The position numbers and the translations under genes are program-made. A model generated the notes under the pieces. The model saw only the letters and a list, made by a program, of their open reading frames with translations. It made no database searches and was not told the origin of the DNA. A stretch of 64,000 bases of DNA, taken from Chitinophagaceae bacterium IBVUCB1. GTDB lineage: Bacteria > Bacteroidota > Bacteroidia > Chitinophagales > Chitinophagaceae. The DNA lies in contig NFUW01000001.1 in NCBI GenBank assembly GCA_002127285.1, positions 756,057-820,056 on the forward strand, given 5' to 3'. This document shows, one piece after another, positions 32,944 through 42,800 of the stretch (position 1 is the first letter of the stretch; each line of letters starts with the position of its first letter).

Positions 32944-33674
32944 AATTTATAGCCACTTTATCCATATTAAGCCTGTATTGCCATTGCCTGTTTGCGCAAA
33001 ACAAAGTAGTGGTAATAGACAAGATGAGTGGCACACCATTGCCAAACGCAGTAGTAGCCAATAAACATACGAAGGTAACAAGCCGCACCAACGAGCAGGG
33101 TATTTGTAACCTATCATACACCAAAGGTGATACCCTGCTCTGTTCACATTCAGGGTTTTATTTTAGCGTGAAACGTGTGTACCGCTTGCCCGATACCATA
33201 TACATGAACCCCGTGCAGAATAAACTACAGGAAGTAGAGGTAAAATCTCCGTACGCAAAGTATTATGAAGATTCGGTAGAGCGTGCATTGACGTATAGAA
33301 AAACGATAAAAGATGCCAAACATAAACCGCAAATGAACATGAGCAACGGCATTGCATTTGATGGCGTTATTTCTGAACTTGCCTATGTAGCATCTGGCAA
33401 GAAAAAGAAGAATAAAGCTTTTGTGAAACAGCTTGAAGAAGACAATAAACAACGATATATAGCACTCAGGTACAATACGCAATTAGTAGAAAAACTGACA
33501 TCGCTGAAAGGCAATGCTGCCATATTATTTATTCAGTACAACCCTATGCAGTATGAGTTTGCCCGTGCGGCCACCGATTTGGAAATACAAATGTGGGTAA
33601 GGCATCACTACGATGAATGGAAAGCAAACCCCTCAACAGATAGCTTACTGCGCAAATTTGAAGATATGTATTAA
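32940..33674 (+). CDS. Secreted paralogue of preceding protein
   Basis: A 244-residue protein; the start at 32940 overlaps the stop of the upstream gene (ATGA) and gives signal peptide 'MKFIATLSILSLYCHCLFAQ'. An in-frame ATG 84 bp upstream would add a non-signal segment inside the other gene and was rejected. The N-terminal sandwich has 'DKMSGTPLPNAVVANKHTKV' and 'TNEQGICNLSYTKGDTLLCS'. The C-terminal block 'MQYEFARAATDLEIQMWVRH' followed by HYDEW matches the paralogue. A gene duplication with later divergence is the simplest history. Confidence 0.85.
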   Translation: MKFIATLSILSLYCHCLFAQNKVVVIDKMSGTPLPNAVVANKHTKVTSRTNEQGICNLSYTKGDTLLCSHSGFYFSVKRVYRLPDTIYMNPVQNKLQEVEVKSPYAKYYEDSVERALTYRKTIKDAKHKPQMNMSNGIAFDGVISELAYVASGKKKKNKAFVKQLEEDNKQRYIALRYNTQLVEKLTSLKGNAAILFIQYNPMQYEFARAATDLEIQMWVRHHYDEWKANPSTDSLLRKFEDMY

Positions 33675-33707
33675 CAACCTGTTGATTTTATTGCCTAACT
33701 TTAAACT

Positions 33708-34427
33708 ATGATCCCCCAATGGCAAAAAGGCATTGTAAAACGTGTAGAGCAGGCTACTGACAATACACGCCGCTATTGGATTGAACTGCCAGAAACACCT
33801 GTATTCGATTTTAAACCGGGGCAGTTCGTTACGCTCGACCTGCCGATACACGAACAACGTAATAAAAGATGGCGCAGCTACAGCATCGCGTCATCGCCCG
33901 ACGGGGGTAATGTAATAGAACTGGTCATTGTATATTTAGAAGGCGGGCTGGGTACTACTTATTTTTTTAATGAAGTGAAAGAAGGCAGCGAGCTGGTGCT
34001 GCGGGGCCCGCAAGGCGTTTTTACATTACCCGAAAATATAGAGCATGATTTGTACATGATATGTACCGGTACGGGTATAGCACCTTTTCGCAGTATGGTA
34101 AACCATATTAAAAAGCATAATCTGCAACACCATCATATTCACCTGATATTCGGTACGCGCACTAAGGCCGATTTGCTGTATGAGGATGAGCTAAAAGCGC
34201 TTGAAGCTGTACTGCCCAATTTCAAATACCACCCCGTATTATCGAGAGAAAAGATTGAAGGCTACGAACATGGCTATGTGCATAGTGTATATGAACAATT
34301 GTGTGCCAGTAAACCAGATGCACACTTTATGCTATGCGGATGGAAGATGATGGTGGACGAAGCCAAGCGCCGCCTGTTGGAGATGGGCTATGATAAAAAA
34401 TCTATCCATCTGGAACTATACGGCTAA
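33708..34427 (+). CDS. Ferredoxin-NADP reductase-like flavoprotein
   Basis: A 239-residue FAD/NAD(P)-binding oxidoreductase. The FAD domain has 'FKPGQFVTLDL' and 'RWRSYSIASSPDGGNVIEL' (RxYS motif, about 55-60). The nucleotide domain has 'LYMICTGTGIAPFRSMVNH' (GTGIAP, about 118-124) and 'FMLCGWKMMVDEAKRRLLEMG', with CG near the C-terminus. No 2Fe-2S domain is fused, so it is a stand-alone reductase. It could pass electrons to a ferredoxin or oxygenase. The end overlaps the stop of the convergent CLF-like gene by 4 bp. A role in supplying reduced flavin to the halogenase-like protein of that operon is only a guess. Confidence 0.88.
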   Translation: MIPQWQKGIVKRVEQATDNTRRYWIELPETPVFDFKPGQFVTLDLPIHEQRNKRWRSYSIASSPDGGNVIELVIVYLEGGLGTTYFFNEVKEGSELVLRGPQGVFTLPENIEHDLYMICTGTGIAPFRSMVNHIKKHNLQHHHIHLIFGTRTKADLLYEDELKALEAVLPNFKYHPVLSREKIEGYEHGYVHSVYEQLCASKPDAHFMLCGWKMMVDEAKRRLLEMGYDKKSIHLELYG

Positions 34428-35482
34428 ACTACCTGCAACCACCAGCAGCTATAGTAGTGCATATAGTGGTTTATCAGCAGTACATTTTTCAATTCCGTTG
34501 CTTCTTTATTGAGTGCGCTATGCGATGGCAGCATTTCATTTTTGGCAATGATTGATGCGAACATACCCAATGCAAAAGCAGATGCTGTAGCATACTCGCC
34601 ACACAGCTGTTTGAAAGCGTATTGAGGTATTTGGTTGAATACACTGTTTTGTAAGAATTGATAGAAAGCGTTTGATTTCTCATCGCCATTCAACCCCAAT
34701 ATAACAGCATCTGCATGAATGTGTATTGCAGATACATAGTTATCTATCTTGTTGGCTGCTTTTGTTACATCTTTTTCGGTGAATGCATATACATCTTTTA
34801 TGCAGACAGCTCTTTGTGCAGGCTTAGTATTTGTAACTGTAAAAAACGCTGCTCCCTCACCTGCAATACAACCTGTATGGTTACCATTCAACACATCTGC
34901 CGGAGTGCTATTTTCTTTTCTGTTAATACCACCTATTTGTAATGCTGCAAGGCTGCCGTCTGTCAGTTCATCAATACCACCAACCAACATTTGTTGGTTA
35001 GAATTTTCCGTCAAGTATAGTTGTGTATTAATAATGGCATGTTCAAACGAATGTCCGCGTTGCACATAGGTATGGTTATGCCCATAGCAACCAGCCAATA
35101 GCGCAATCTGTCCGCTAACTGTATTGTGGGTAGATTGTATAAATGCGGTAGGCGTCAGCATTTGTTCGTCTTGGGCTATCATCTTGCCCAAGAATACTTC
35201 TGTATCTGCAAGACAACCCATCGCAGTACCAACTGCTATAGCGTCCGGCTTTTCTATGCCTGCGGATGCCATTGCCATTTTGGATGCGCCTATACCTATT
35301 CGTACCGCTTTGCTCATACGGCGCAATTGCATAGGTGGTATATAAGCCGTATAGTTTGGCTCTACGCACAATAGTTTATCAGCATGGTAAGATGGCTCTT
35401 GCTTTAAAAAACCATCATCGCCGGTATTACCTGCGCCGCTCACTATACCCGTGCCGGTTATATACAATTCCATACTTAGCAT
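34424..35482 (-). CDS. Ketosynthase-like chain-length factor, catalytically dead
   Basis: A 352-residue thiolase-fold protein similar to beta-ketoacyl-ACP synthases. N-terminal 'LYITGTGIVSGAGNTG' and the central 'STHNTVSGQIALLAGCYGHN' are conserved. At the nucleophile position it reads 'HTYVQRGHSFEHA' with no Cys; the HGTGT motif is replaced by 'LGLNGDEKS'; and KxxxGH becomes 'KQLCGEYATA'. All three catalytic residues are therefore missing, as in chain-length factors (KS-beta) that pair with an active ketosynthase. The partner is the next gene upstream, overlapping it by 7 bp. This arrangement is typical of flexirubin/aryl-polyene synthesis. Confidence 0.85.
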   Translation of the reverse strand: MLSMELYITGTGIVSGAGNTGDDGFLKQEPSYHADKLLCVEPNYTAYIPPMQLRRMSKAVRIGIGASKMAMASAGIEKPDAIAVGTAMGCLADTEVFLGKMIAQDEQMLTPTAFIQSTHNTVSGQIALLAGCYGHNHTYVQRGHSFEHAIINTQLYLTENSNQQMLVGGIDELTDGSLAALQIGGINRKENSTPADVLNGNHTGCIAGEGAAFFTVTNTKPAQRAVCIKDVYAFTEKDVTKAANKIDNYVSAIHIHADAVILGLNGDEKSNAFYQFLQNSVFNQIPQYAFKQLCGEYATASAFALGMFASIIAKNEMLPSHSALNKEATELKNVLLINHYMHYYSCWWLQVV

Positions 35483-36672
35483 TTACTGAATACAAGCGAT
35501 GAACAATTTCCGCCGAAGCCGAATGAATTTGACAATACGTGGCGGATATCTAAACCTGTTTGCAAAGTAGTTACAGGCATAAAGCCTACATCTTCCATTT
35601 GTGTTTGCCAGCGCAGGTTGGGATATACAATACCATGCTGTATGCTTAATACACTGAATACAGCCTCTACTGCACCGGCAGCAGCTAATGTATGCCCGGT
35701 ATATGCTTTTGTTGACGATGCCATCGGAACATTGCTGCCAAATAATGTTTCTATGGCTTTTCCCTCAGAGCTATCATTGTTGGCTGTACCTGTACCATGC
35801 AGGTTGATGTAGTCAATATCGGCAGGTTGCAGGTTGGCTACTTTCAATGCATTGCCCATTGCCAGTTTATTGCCTGTACCATCGGGCGATGATGCCGTTT
35901 GGTGATATGCATCGTTGGCATTGGCATATCCGCTAACCATACACGATGCTGTTGCACCGCATTGCTGCATCGCTTTTTCGCTCATCAGCAATATGTATGC
36001 AGCCCCTTCGCCAAGGTTTAGCCCTCGCCTGTTGTTATCAAAAGGCTGGCATGGTTGCTTATCTAATATCATCAATGTATTAAAGCCATTGAGTGTAAAG
36101 CGTGAAAGGCTATCTGCTCCACCTGCTATGGCAATATCCAGCATACCATTACCTATCATCTGCGCAGCCATCATGATGCTGTTTGCAGCAGAAGAGCAGG
36201 CGGTACTAATGGTTGTTACAAAATCGCTGATACCAAAGTGATTGGCAACTAATTCAGTAATCGCTCCGCATTCATGGTTTTTTATCTTATCGAAATCAGC
36301 CGCGTTGCTATCTTCTTTAAATGTTTTATACACCTGTTCTGTAAGGTCCATACCACCAACAGTAGTTGCGGAAAAGAAGCCTACCCTTAGCCCTGTTGCT
36401 TTGTCTGCAAATGGCTGCCATGCTTCTTTTACCGCTATGGCACTTAATAAAGCAGTACGCGGCCATAGAGAATTTGTATCAGTCATAGCAGCAAGGCTTG
36501 CATTACTTGCTTTCACCTCTGCTACGGGTAGTTCTTTGCTCCAGTATGTTTGCAGGTATTCTGCTTCGCCAATACCTGTTCTGCTATGCAACAAAGCATC
36601 AAGGCAAGATGGCGTATTATTACCGATTGCCGTAATGATACCTGTATTTACTATATATGCCCGTTGTTTCAT
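35476..36672 (-). CDS. Beta-ketoacyl-ACP synthase (FabF-like)
   Basis: A 398-residue ketosynthase with an intact active site: nucleophile Cys159 in 'TTISTACSSAANSIM', His292 in 'NLHGTGTANND' and His327 in 'AYTGHTLAAAGAVE'. It should extend an acyl-ACP by two carbons with malonyl-ACP. Adjacent genes encode a dead partner (overlap 7 bp) and a truncated ketosynthase (overlap 1 bp). Together with a methyltransferase and a halogenase-like protein this points to an aryl-polyene or flexirubin pigment rather than primary fatty acid synthesis. No ACP or dehydratase gene is nearby, so the pathway must be completed elsewhere in the genome. Confidence 0.9.
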   Translation of the reverse strand: MKQRAYIVNTGIITAIGNNTPSCLDALLHSRTGIGEAEYLQTYWSKELPVAEVKASNASLAAMTDTNSLWPRTALLSAIAVKEAWQPFADKATGLRVGFFSATTVGGMDLTEQVYKTFKEDSNAADFDKIKNHECGAITELVANHFGISDFVTTISTACSSAANSIMMAAQMIGNGMLDIAIAGGADSLSRFTLNGFNTLMILDKQPCQPFDNNRRGLNLGEGAAYILLMSEKAMQQCGATASCMVSGYANANDAYHQTASSPDGTGNKLAMGNALKVANLQPADIDYINLHGTGTANNDSSEGKAIETLFGSNVPMASSTKAYTGHTLAAAGAVEAVFSVLSIQHGIVYPNLRWQTQMEDVGFMPVTTLQTGLDIRHVLSNSFGFGGNCSSLVFSKC

Positions 36673-37304
36673 TATTTATTATATAGTACGCTCATTGCAT
36701 CTGCAGAAAAAACGATTTGCGCGTTTTGTTTCGTAACCCAAAACAAACAAACATCGTGAGTGCCTGCGGTAGCATCTACCCAACCGCAGAGGCATGCATC
36801 CATGCCTCTGTTATTCAGCAAATCATTTACCCAAAATTCCATTTCCTGTACGTCAAAACCATTACTTACTACACACGCTTGCTCGCCTTTAAAACCATGC
36901 CTGATGCAAATCTCGCCGAGCATGATGTTTGGCAATGTATATACAAACAATGCAGGGCTGGGAATTGTTGCCAGTGTTTCGCTATACCGTTTATCTACAT
37001 CCAGACATCCGTGATTGGTTTGTAGTACAATGGCAATTTTTGTTTTATCCATGCCATCATACAGATAACCATTCTCTGTTTTCAATAGTGCTTCTGCCCC
37101 TAACCATGCCCACTTGCTTATCAGATCCATCTTGAAAAACTTGGCATAATTGTATTGCAAGCCACGGTATATCAGTTCGGGTGCATGGCTATCAACAGGC
37201 TCGTTAAACGACAATAAAGGGCTTCCGCCCTTTATCACAGACTGTTTATTAAAACGCAACCATTGAATGATTGCGGGTTTTGTATTAATATCAAGATGTA
37301 GCAT
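36672..37304 (-). CDS. Short ketosynthase-like protein without catalytic Cys
   Basis: A 210-residue protein that covers only the N-terminal half of a ketosynthase fold. 'LPNIMLGEICIRHGFKGEQA' followed by 'CVVSNGFDVQEMEF' aligns with the KS stretch before and around the nucleophile, but the active-site position reads 'SNGFD' with no Cys; 'MDACLCGWVDA' corresponds to the following 'AGGAEA' strand. Such short KS-like proteins are found in Bacteroidota flexirubin-type clusters and are annotated as 3-oxoacyl-ACP synthases, but activity is unlikely. It may be a structural or docking subunit. It overlaps the neighbours on both sides by 1 and 14 bp. Confidence 0.75.
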   Translation of the reverse strand: MLHLDINTKPAIIQWLRFNKQSVIKGGSPLLSFNEPVDSHAPELIYRGLQYNYAKFFKMDLISKWAWLGAEALLKTENGYLYDGMDKTKIAIVLQTNHGCLDVDKRYSETLATIPSPALFVYTLPNIMLGEICIRHGFKGEQACVVSNGFDVQEMEFWVNDLLNNRGMDACLCGWVDATAGTHDVCLFWVTKQNAQIVFSADAMSVLYNK

Positions 37305-38532
37305 TGTTTGCCAAATAACGCCCTAATGTACGCACATTTTTTTCGTGATGTTTCACAAACGGATTGGTATCGTCCCATACATAACCCGCCAATACTGAAC
37401 ATATCTGCGACATGATTTCCGGGCTGCGGTTTTCCGCAAAGAAGATATTGAATAATGTGCCATCGTACCAGCTGTTTACATAGGTACGAAACACATCTAC
37501 CCCCTGCATCATCTTTTTCATATAGTCGTTCTCCCAATCCAGTTCTTCGCCTTTAAAGTGGCGTATTACCATATTGGCAGCAAGCTGCGCAGATACCGAT
37601 GCCAGCGTAACGCCTGACGAAAAGATAGGGTCTAAAAACTCCGTTACATTACCCGTCAGCACAAAGCCTTTGCCAAAAAAAGTATCTGTAGTTGCGCTCC
37701 AGCTTTGCAATGTGCGAGGCTCCCAAAGCATATCGGACTCACCAAAACGAACTGCCAACTCTGGTTGCGCCATTATCAATGCACGAAATTGCTCTTCAGC
37801 ATTTCCGGCAAACTTGTCAAAAAACTCAGGGTCGCCCACATAACCTACAGACGTATTGCCATTTGAAAACGGGATAACCCATATCCATGTGCGCATATTG
37901 TGTACATATACGGTAATGCGGTTGGGTTCTACGGCTTCGCTGCGCTTAGGGTCTGTCATGTGGCAGAAGAGCGTCTTGCGCGGGTATTGGGTAGATGGCT
38001 TATCGAGCCCGAACATGCGGGGTATTACTCTGCCATAACCACTACCATCAATAATGAATTTCGCGCTAATAGTTTGCTCAGCACCATCTGCGGTACGGAT
38101 AGTTGTAACAGAGTGCCCGTTATCATCAATCTTAATATCTGTTACTTCTGTTTGGTAAGATACGGGGATGCCCATTTTTACACACTCATCTGCCAGTGTG
38201 GTATCAAAGTCGGCACGCGGCACTTGCCATGTCCAACGCCAACCATCTGCATATTGCTGCGCAAAGGTAAAATCGCAAACCTGTCCGTTCATTACGAACT
38301 TCGCACCGTCTTTTTGCTGAAAGCCTTTTGCTTTTACAGCGTCAAGAAATTTTGCTTCTTCCAAGGCTTCCATACATCGGGGCAAGAGGCTCTCACCGAT
38401 AACGAAACGCGGGAATTGCATTTTTTCTACAATCTGAACAGACAATCCGGCCTGCTTAATAATAGATGCCGCAATAGTACCTGAAGGGCCTGCACCTATT
38501 ACCAGTACATCTGTTTGCTTTTGCGTACTCAT
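37291..38532 (-). CDS. Flavin-dependent halogenase-like oxidoreductase
   Basis: A 413-residue FAD protein. The dinucleotide motif is 'LVIGAGPSGTIAASIIKQAG' (about 10-29), followed by 'FVIGESLLPRCMEAL'. The CmlS-type 'GFQQKDGAKF' motif gives Lys74, and the halogenase motif WxWxIP is present as 'WIWVIP' at residues 216-221. These features place it with flavin-dependent halogenases and their non-halogenating relatives. In flexirubin clusters such genes may chlorinate or oxidise the aromatic head group. It lies in an operon between the methyltransferase (67-bp gap) and the short KS-like gene (14-bp overlap). Confidence 0.85.
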   Translation of the reverse strand: MSTQKQTDVLVIGAGPSGTIAASIIKQAGLSVQIVEKMQFPRFVIGESLLPRCMEALEEAKFLDAVKAKGFQQKDGAKFVMNGQVCDFTFAQQYADGWRWTWQVPRADFDTTLADECVKMGIPVSYQTEVTDIKIDDNGHSVTTIRTADGAEQTISAKFIIDGSGYGRVIPRMFGLDKPSTQYPRKTLFCHMTDPKRSEAVEPNRITVYVHNMRTWIWVIPFSNGNTSVGYVGDPEFFDKFAGNAEEQFRALIMAQPELAVRFGESDMLWEPRTLQSWSATTDTFFGKGFVLTGNVTEFLDPIFSSGVTLASVSAQLAANMVIRHFKGEELDWENDYMKKMMQGVDVFRTYVNSWYDGTLFNIFFAENRSPEIMSQICSVLAGYVWDDTNPFVKHHEKNVRTLGRYLANNATS

Positions 38533-38599
38533 AAGGGGGATGAGAATTTGAAAAGTTTAGTGAAAAATACAATAACTATATGATTACAAATGAATTATA

Positions 38600-39691
38600 T
38601 CATTTTTTTCGCAGTTCCAGTATCGTGTGGCTCAGGCCGATATTATCGGTATCTGCCACTACTTCAAAACCTGCTTTATCTATCAGACCTAAAAACACCT
38701 TGCTATCATACATCTGGCTATTGCCATTTGCCATAGTAGTAAAGTAAAGAGATGTCATTTGCAAGCTGAAAGCTGAAGCCTCAAAGCGTTGCCTGTCCCA
38801 GAATGTTTCATTGATAAACACCCTGCCATCAGCGCTTAATGCTCTGTGGCATTTTTCAAGAATAAAAACTATCTCATCATCTGCAAAGCAATCGAGGAAC
38901 TGGCTCATCCATATTACATCATAGCCAGTTGGCAGCTCACTGTCTGTATGCAGCACATTTCTTTCATGGTATTGTACCCTGTTGCCATAGCCTGCCTGCT
39001 CTATATTTTGTTTAGCAACATTCAGTTGCACTTGCAGGTCAACCAAGCCGACCTCTACATTATTGTTGTATTCGAGACAAGCAAGTGTAAATTTGCCGGT
39101 ATTTGCGCCAATGTCCATTACTTTTCTGGGGCTGCCTGCAAATACCATCGGTAATGCCTCTGGAAAAGCATTGTCTGAATAATAATGATCAAAATTGAAC
39201 CAACTTGTTTTAGCAGGCTCTGGCAAAATTGATAATCCCTGATAAATCGTTTCCCAATCTCCCAAATACTTCAAGCCATTGGGCTTGCTTTGTTCTATTG
39301 ACGATTTCAATTCTTTAGAGCCTTCATAACATACATCGCGCATGAAGTCTGTATTAACACGTGTCATGGGGTCGTTCAGGAAAAAATGCCCTGTTTTAGA
39401 AAGCAGGTATTTACCTTCTTTACGCAGCAATAAGCCGATGCCAAGCCCTGCTTCCAGCAATATGCGTATGCCATAGCGGCTCATATTTACATTAGCACCA
39501 ATCTCCTCAAGTGTCATGCCATTGGTACGGCTATCTTGTACTTTATTCAGTATGCCGCTATCGCGCAGAATAACTGATGCGTGGAATATATAGGGTGCAA
39601 AAGCAATAAACTGCGCTTGCGATATAGCATCAAGAGCAGATTTCTTTTCCGTTTCAAACATTGCAGGTTTCTTTGTCGGGGTAGTCGTCAT
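38600..39691 (-). CDS. SAM-dependent O-methyltransferase-like protein
   Basis: A 363-residue class I methyltransferase. The N-terminal part has a winged-helix dimerisation look ('SRTNGMTLEEIGANVNMSRY' in sense, about 52-75). Motif I is 'VMDIGANTGKFTLACLEYN' (about 185-203). 'DVIWMSQFLDCFADDEIVFI' and 'DGRVFINETFWDRQRFEAS' are the usual later strands. The layout is that of the plant/fungal type O-methyltransferases of pigment pathways. It is the first gene of the five-gene pigment operon, with a good -7 box 20 bp upstream, and could methylate a phenolic group of the aryl head. Confidence 0.85.
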   Translation of the reverse strand: MTTTPTKKPAMFETEKKSALDAISQAQFIAFAPYIFHASVILRDSGILNKVQDSRTNGMTLEEIGANVNMSRYGIRILLEAGLGIGLLLRKEGKYLLSKTGHFFLNDPMTRVNTDFMRDVCYEGSKELKSSIEQSKPNGLKYLGDWETIYQGLSILPEPAKTSWFNFDHYYSDNAFPEALPMVFAGSPRKVMDIGANTGKFTLACLEYNNNVEVGLVDLQVQLNVAKQNIEQAGYGNRVQYHERNVLHTDSELPTGYDVIWMSQFLDCFADDEIVFILEKCHRALSADGRVFINETFWDRQRFEASAFSLQMTSLYFTTMANGNSQMYDSKVFLGLIDKAGFEVVADTDNIGLSHTILELRKK

Positions 39692-39710
39692 ATTTCTTTT
39701 GTTCAGGTTT

Positions 39711-39718
39711 CAAAAATA
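39711..39718 (-). promoter_or_regulatory. -7 box of pigment operon promoter
   Basis: The complement reads TATTTTTG, a full TAnnTTTG match, 19 bp before the methyltransferase ATG. It is downstream of the efflux-operon terminator, so the pigment operon (39691 to 34424) is separately transcribed. Confidence 0.5.
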
Positions 39719-39775
39719 CATAAGATACGGCTGTTTTCAGAGCAACAAATGAGTAGATTAGATATATAAAATAAC

Positions 39776-39801
39776 AAAGGGGCGTGAAATACGCCCCTTT
39801 T
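39776..39801 (-). terminator. Terminator of RND efflux operon
   Basis: Hairpin AAAGGGGCGT / ACGCCCCTTT with a GAAAT loop. On the complement it is followed by a T-rich tail, 47 bp after the stop of the RND permease gene. Confidence 0.85.
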
Positions 39802-39847
39802 CTACCAACCAATAAAACCCTATGCCACTCTATAAAACCTATTCTTT

Positions 39848-42800
39848 TTATTCATTATCCTGAATAGATGCACTGAATTTTTCTCTCCAACGTTTAATTC
39901 GTGCTTTGAAACGGAAGCTCAACAGCATCATTACTGGCACCAGTATCAGCGTAAGGAATGTAGCAAAGCTGAGGCCATATATCATAGTCCATGCCAATGG
40001 ACCCCAGAATGCAACACTATCGCCACCAAAGTATATATGCGGATTGAACGTAGTGAGGAAAGATGCGAAATCTATATTTAAACCAACACCAAGAGGGATA
40101 AGGCCCAAAATAGCTGCAGTAGCCGTCAGCAAAACTGGTGTCATACGTGTGCGCCCTGCTTCAACTATCGCATCATAAGGCTCCATACCGTCTTTCAGCA
40201 TCAGATCCATAAACTCTATCAATAATATGCCGTTCCGGACGACTATACCAGCTAACGCGACCATACCAATACCACTCATCACAATCGAAAAATCATTGCG
40301 CACAATAGTAGTCATCAAAAACACACCTGCCCAGCTCAGTATTATCTCGCTCATTATAACAATCGTACGGCTGAACGAATTGAACTGTATAATCAGTGTA
40401 AGGAATATTAGCCCTACTGATATAAGCATTGCCTTGCCAAGGAAGCCCATTGTTTCGGCCTGGTCTTCCTGTTGCCCACCCATTTTAATCGTAACTCCTG
40501 CCGGTGCAGAGAAGTTATCAATTTCTCTTTGTACTGCCGCTACTACTTCGTTCGGATTATAGTCTGTCAATACATTGGATGAAAGTGAAATAATACGCTT
40601 TTGGTCTTTTCGTTTGATACCGCCGTATGTATTATCATACCTGATATCGGCAAATGAACTTACTGGCACTTCGCGTATCATGCCACCCATACCCATATCA
40701 CGGAATATCATAGGCATATTTCGTACCGCATCAATATCTTCTCTTTGATCTTTCTTCAACCTGAGTGTTATGGGGTAATCGTCATTTGCATCTCTGAAAC
40801 GTGAAATCTCTTTGCCGAATACTGCCGTACGCAGATTCATCACAACTTGTCCTGTAGATATGCCCTCACTATTCATACGTTCACGATCCAGGTCAAATAC
40901 AATCTCCGGTTTATTTGCCTGAAAATCGCTTTGCAATGCTTCTACACCCGGTATCTGTTTCTTAGACAAGTATTTATTCAACCGTTCAGAAGTAGCAACC
41001 AATGAGTCCAGATTATCTCCTTTAATTTCTATCAATACCGGCTTTTGCTGAGGCGGCCCACCTTGTTCCTTATCTACCGTTACTTCTGCACCTGGCACCC
41101 CTTTTACAGATGCGCGTATCTTGTCTAAGTACATAGAAGATGATACGCCATGCCTGTCAGCGTATTTTACAAAAGCAACCGTTATACGCCCTTTGTTTGG
41201 GAAATTACCTACCTCTCCGCTTGTGGGGTCTACTGCGCCAACCGTTACGTTGGCTATTACCGATTTCACAATCGGGTTTTTCTTGCCTTTGGCAGGGTCT
41301 ATATCCAGTGCTTTATTTACTTTTTCCTCAAGATTCATCAGTACCGTGTTAGTATATGCCTGGTCAGTACCTACCGGCATATTCAAGTACACATATGCGA
41401 AATTGGGTTCACCACTCGGGAAGAAGACTGGCGTCGGCCCCCATTTAATGAAAACAAAGAAAGAGACAAATACAATGCCTATTGAACCCCAGAATGTATG
41501 ATGTGGTTTGTTCAACGCTCGCCTCAACCACCTCAGATACCATTCCTTAAATGCCGGCCATGTTTTATTCTGGAATTTTTGAATCCACCTTTCAAGTACA
41601 AACTTTTCAAGCAGTACAAAGAGGTATATCAGTATGATGAAGTTTGCCATTCCCCATGCCTGTGATATGTAACATAAAGCTGCAAGTGACAGGAAAATAA
41701 TCATGACAATTTTATCACGCTTACTCCACCTGCGTTTCCCGTCATCGTTTGGCTTGTGTGGCTTCATAAAATCTACCGCAAAAACAGGATTGATTATATA
41801 TGCCACCAACAGGGATGCTACTAACGTAATAATAAGTGTAACAGGCAGGAAGAACATGAATGAACCAATCAAGCCATCCCAAAATGCTAATGGTATAAAT
41901 GGCATCAGCGTAGTAGCTGTGCCAGACAATACAGGCAGAAAGACCTCACCTGTTGCTAATTTAGCGGCTCTCTTAATATCCATTTTACCATTATCAAAAA
42001 CACGGTGCGTATTTTCTATTACCACAATGGCATCATCTACCACAATACCCAATGCAAGCAGGAATGAAAACAATACTATCATGTTGAGCGTAAAGTCTAT
42101 ACCTGGCATCACCAAAAATGCAACGGCACACGATAATGGTACAGACATAGCCACAAACAAGGCATTGGTAACACCCATAAAGAACATGAGGATGATTGTT
42201 ACCAGTATAAAGCCGATAATGATTGTGTTAACTAAGTCTTCAAGGGTATGGCGTGTTTGGTCTGACTGGTCGCCTGTTATGACAATATCTAAATCCTTCG
42301 GCAATTCATCTGCCTTCATTTTAGTAATCAGTTCCTGAATATTATCAGATGCTTCGATAAGGTTTTGCCCCTTTGCTTTAATAACATTTAGTGTTATTAC
42401 ATTCTTATTATCGAGGCGGGCATAGCTTATTTGTTCTTCAAAATTATCTACAACATCTGCCAAATCTTTAAGATACAGTGCCCTGCCGTGTTGGTTTTTT
42501 ACAATCAGGTTGCCTATTTGCTCAGCACTTTTAAATTCATTCCTTACGGTCAATATCCTTTTTTGATTGTTCATGGATACTTGCCCGGGGGTAGAGGTGA
42601 TGTTTTCGTATGCTACGGCGTTTTCAATATCACCAAAGGTGAAACCAGAAGCAGCCATTTTATACATGTCCACATTTATCTGTATCTCTCGCTCTAAGGC
42701 ACCCACCATGTCGGCGCGCTTTATTTGTTTCAGGTCTTCGATATTGTCTTTTACCTTGTCGGCATATTTTTTAAGCCTGTTGAGGTCGTAATTGCCCGAT

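Noticed and set aside
37900-38484. 194-codon ORF on the plus strand
   Set aside because: Antisense to the halogenase-like gene, without a domain or promoter.
41703-42338. 211-codon ORF on the plus strand
   Set aside because: Antisense to the RND permease; the hydrophobic pattern of the permease keeps this frame open.
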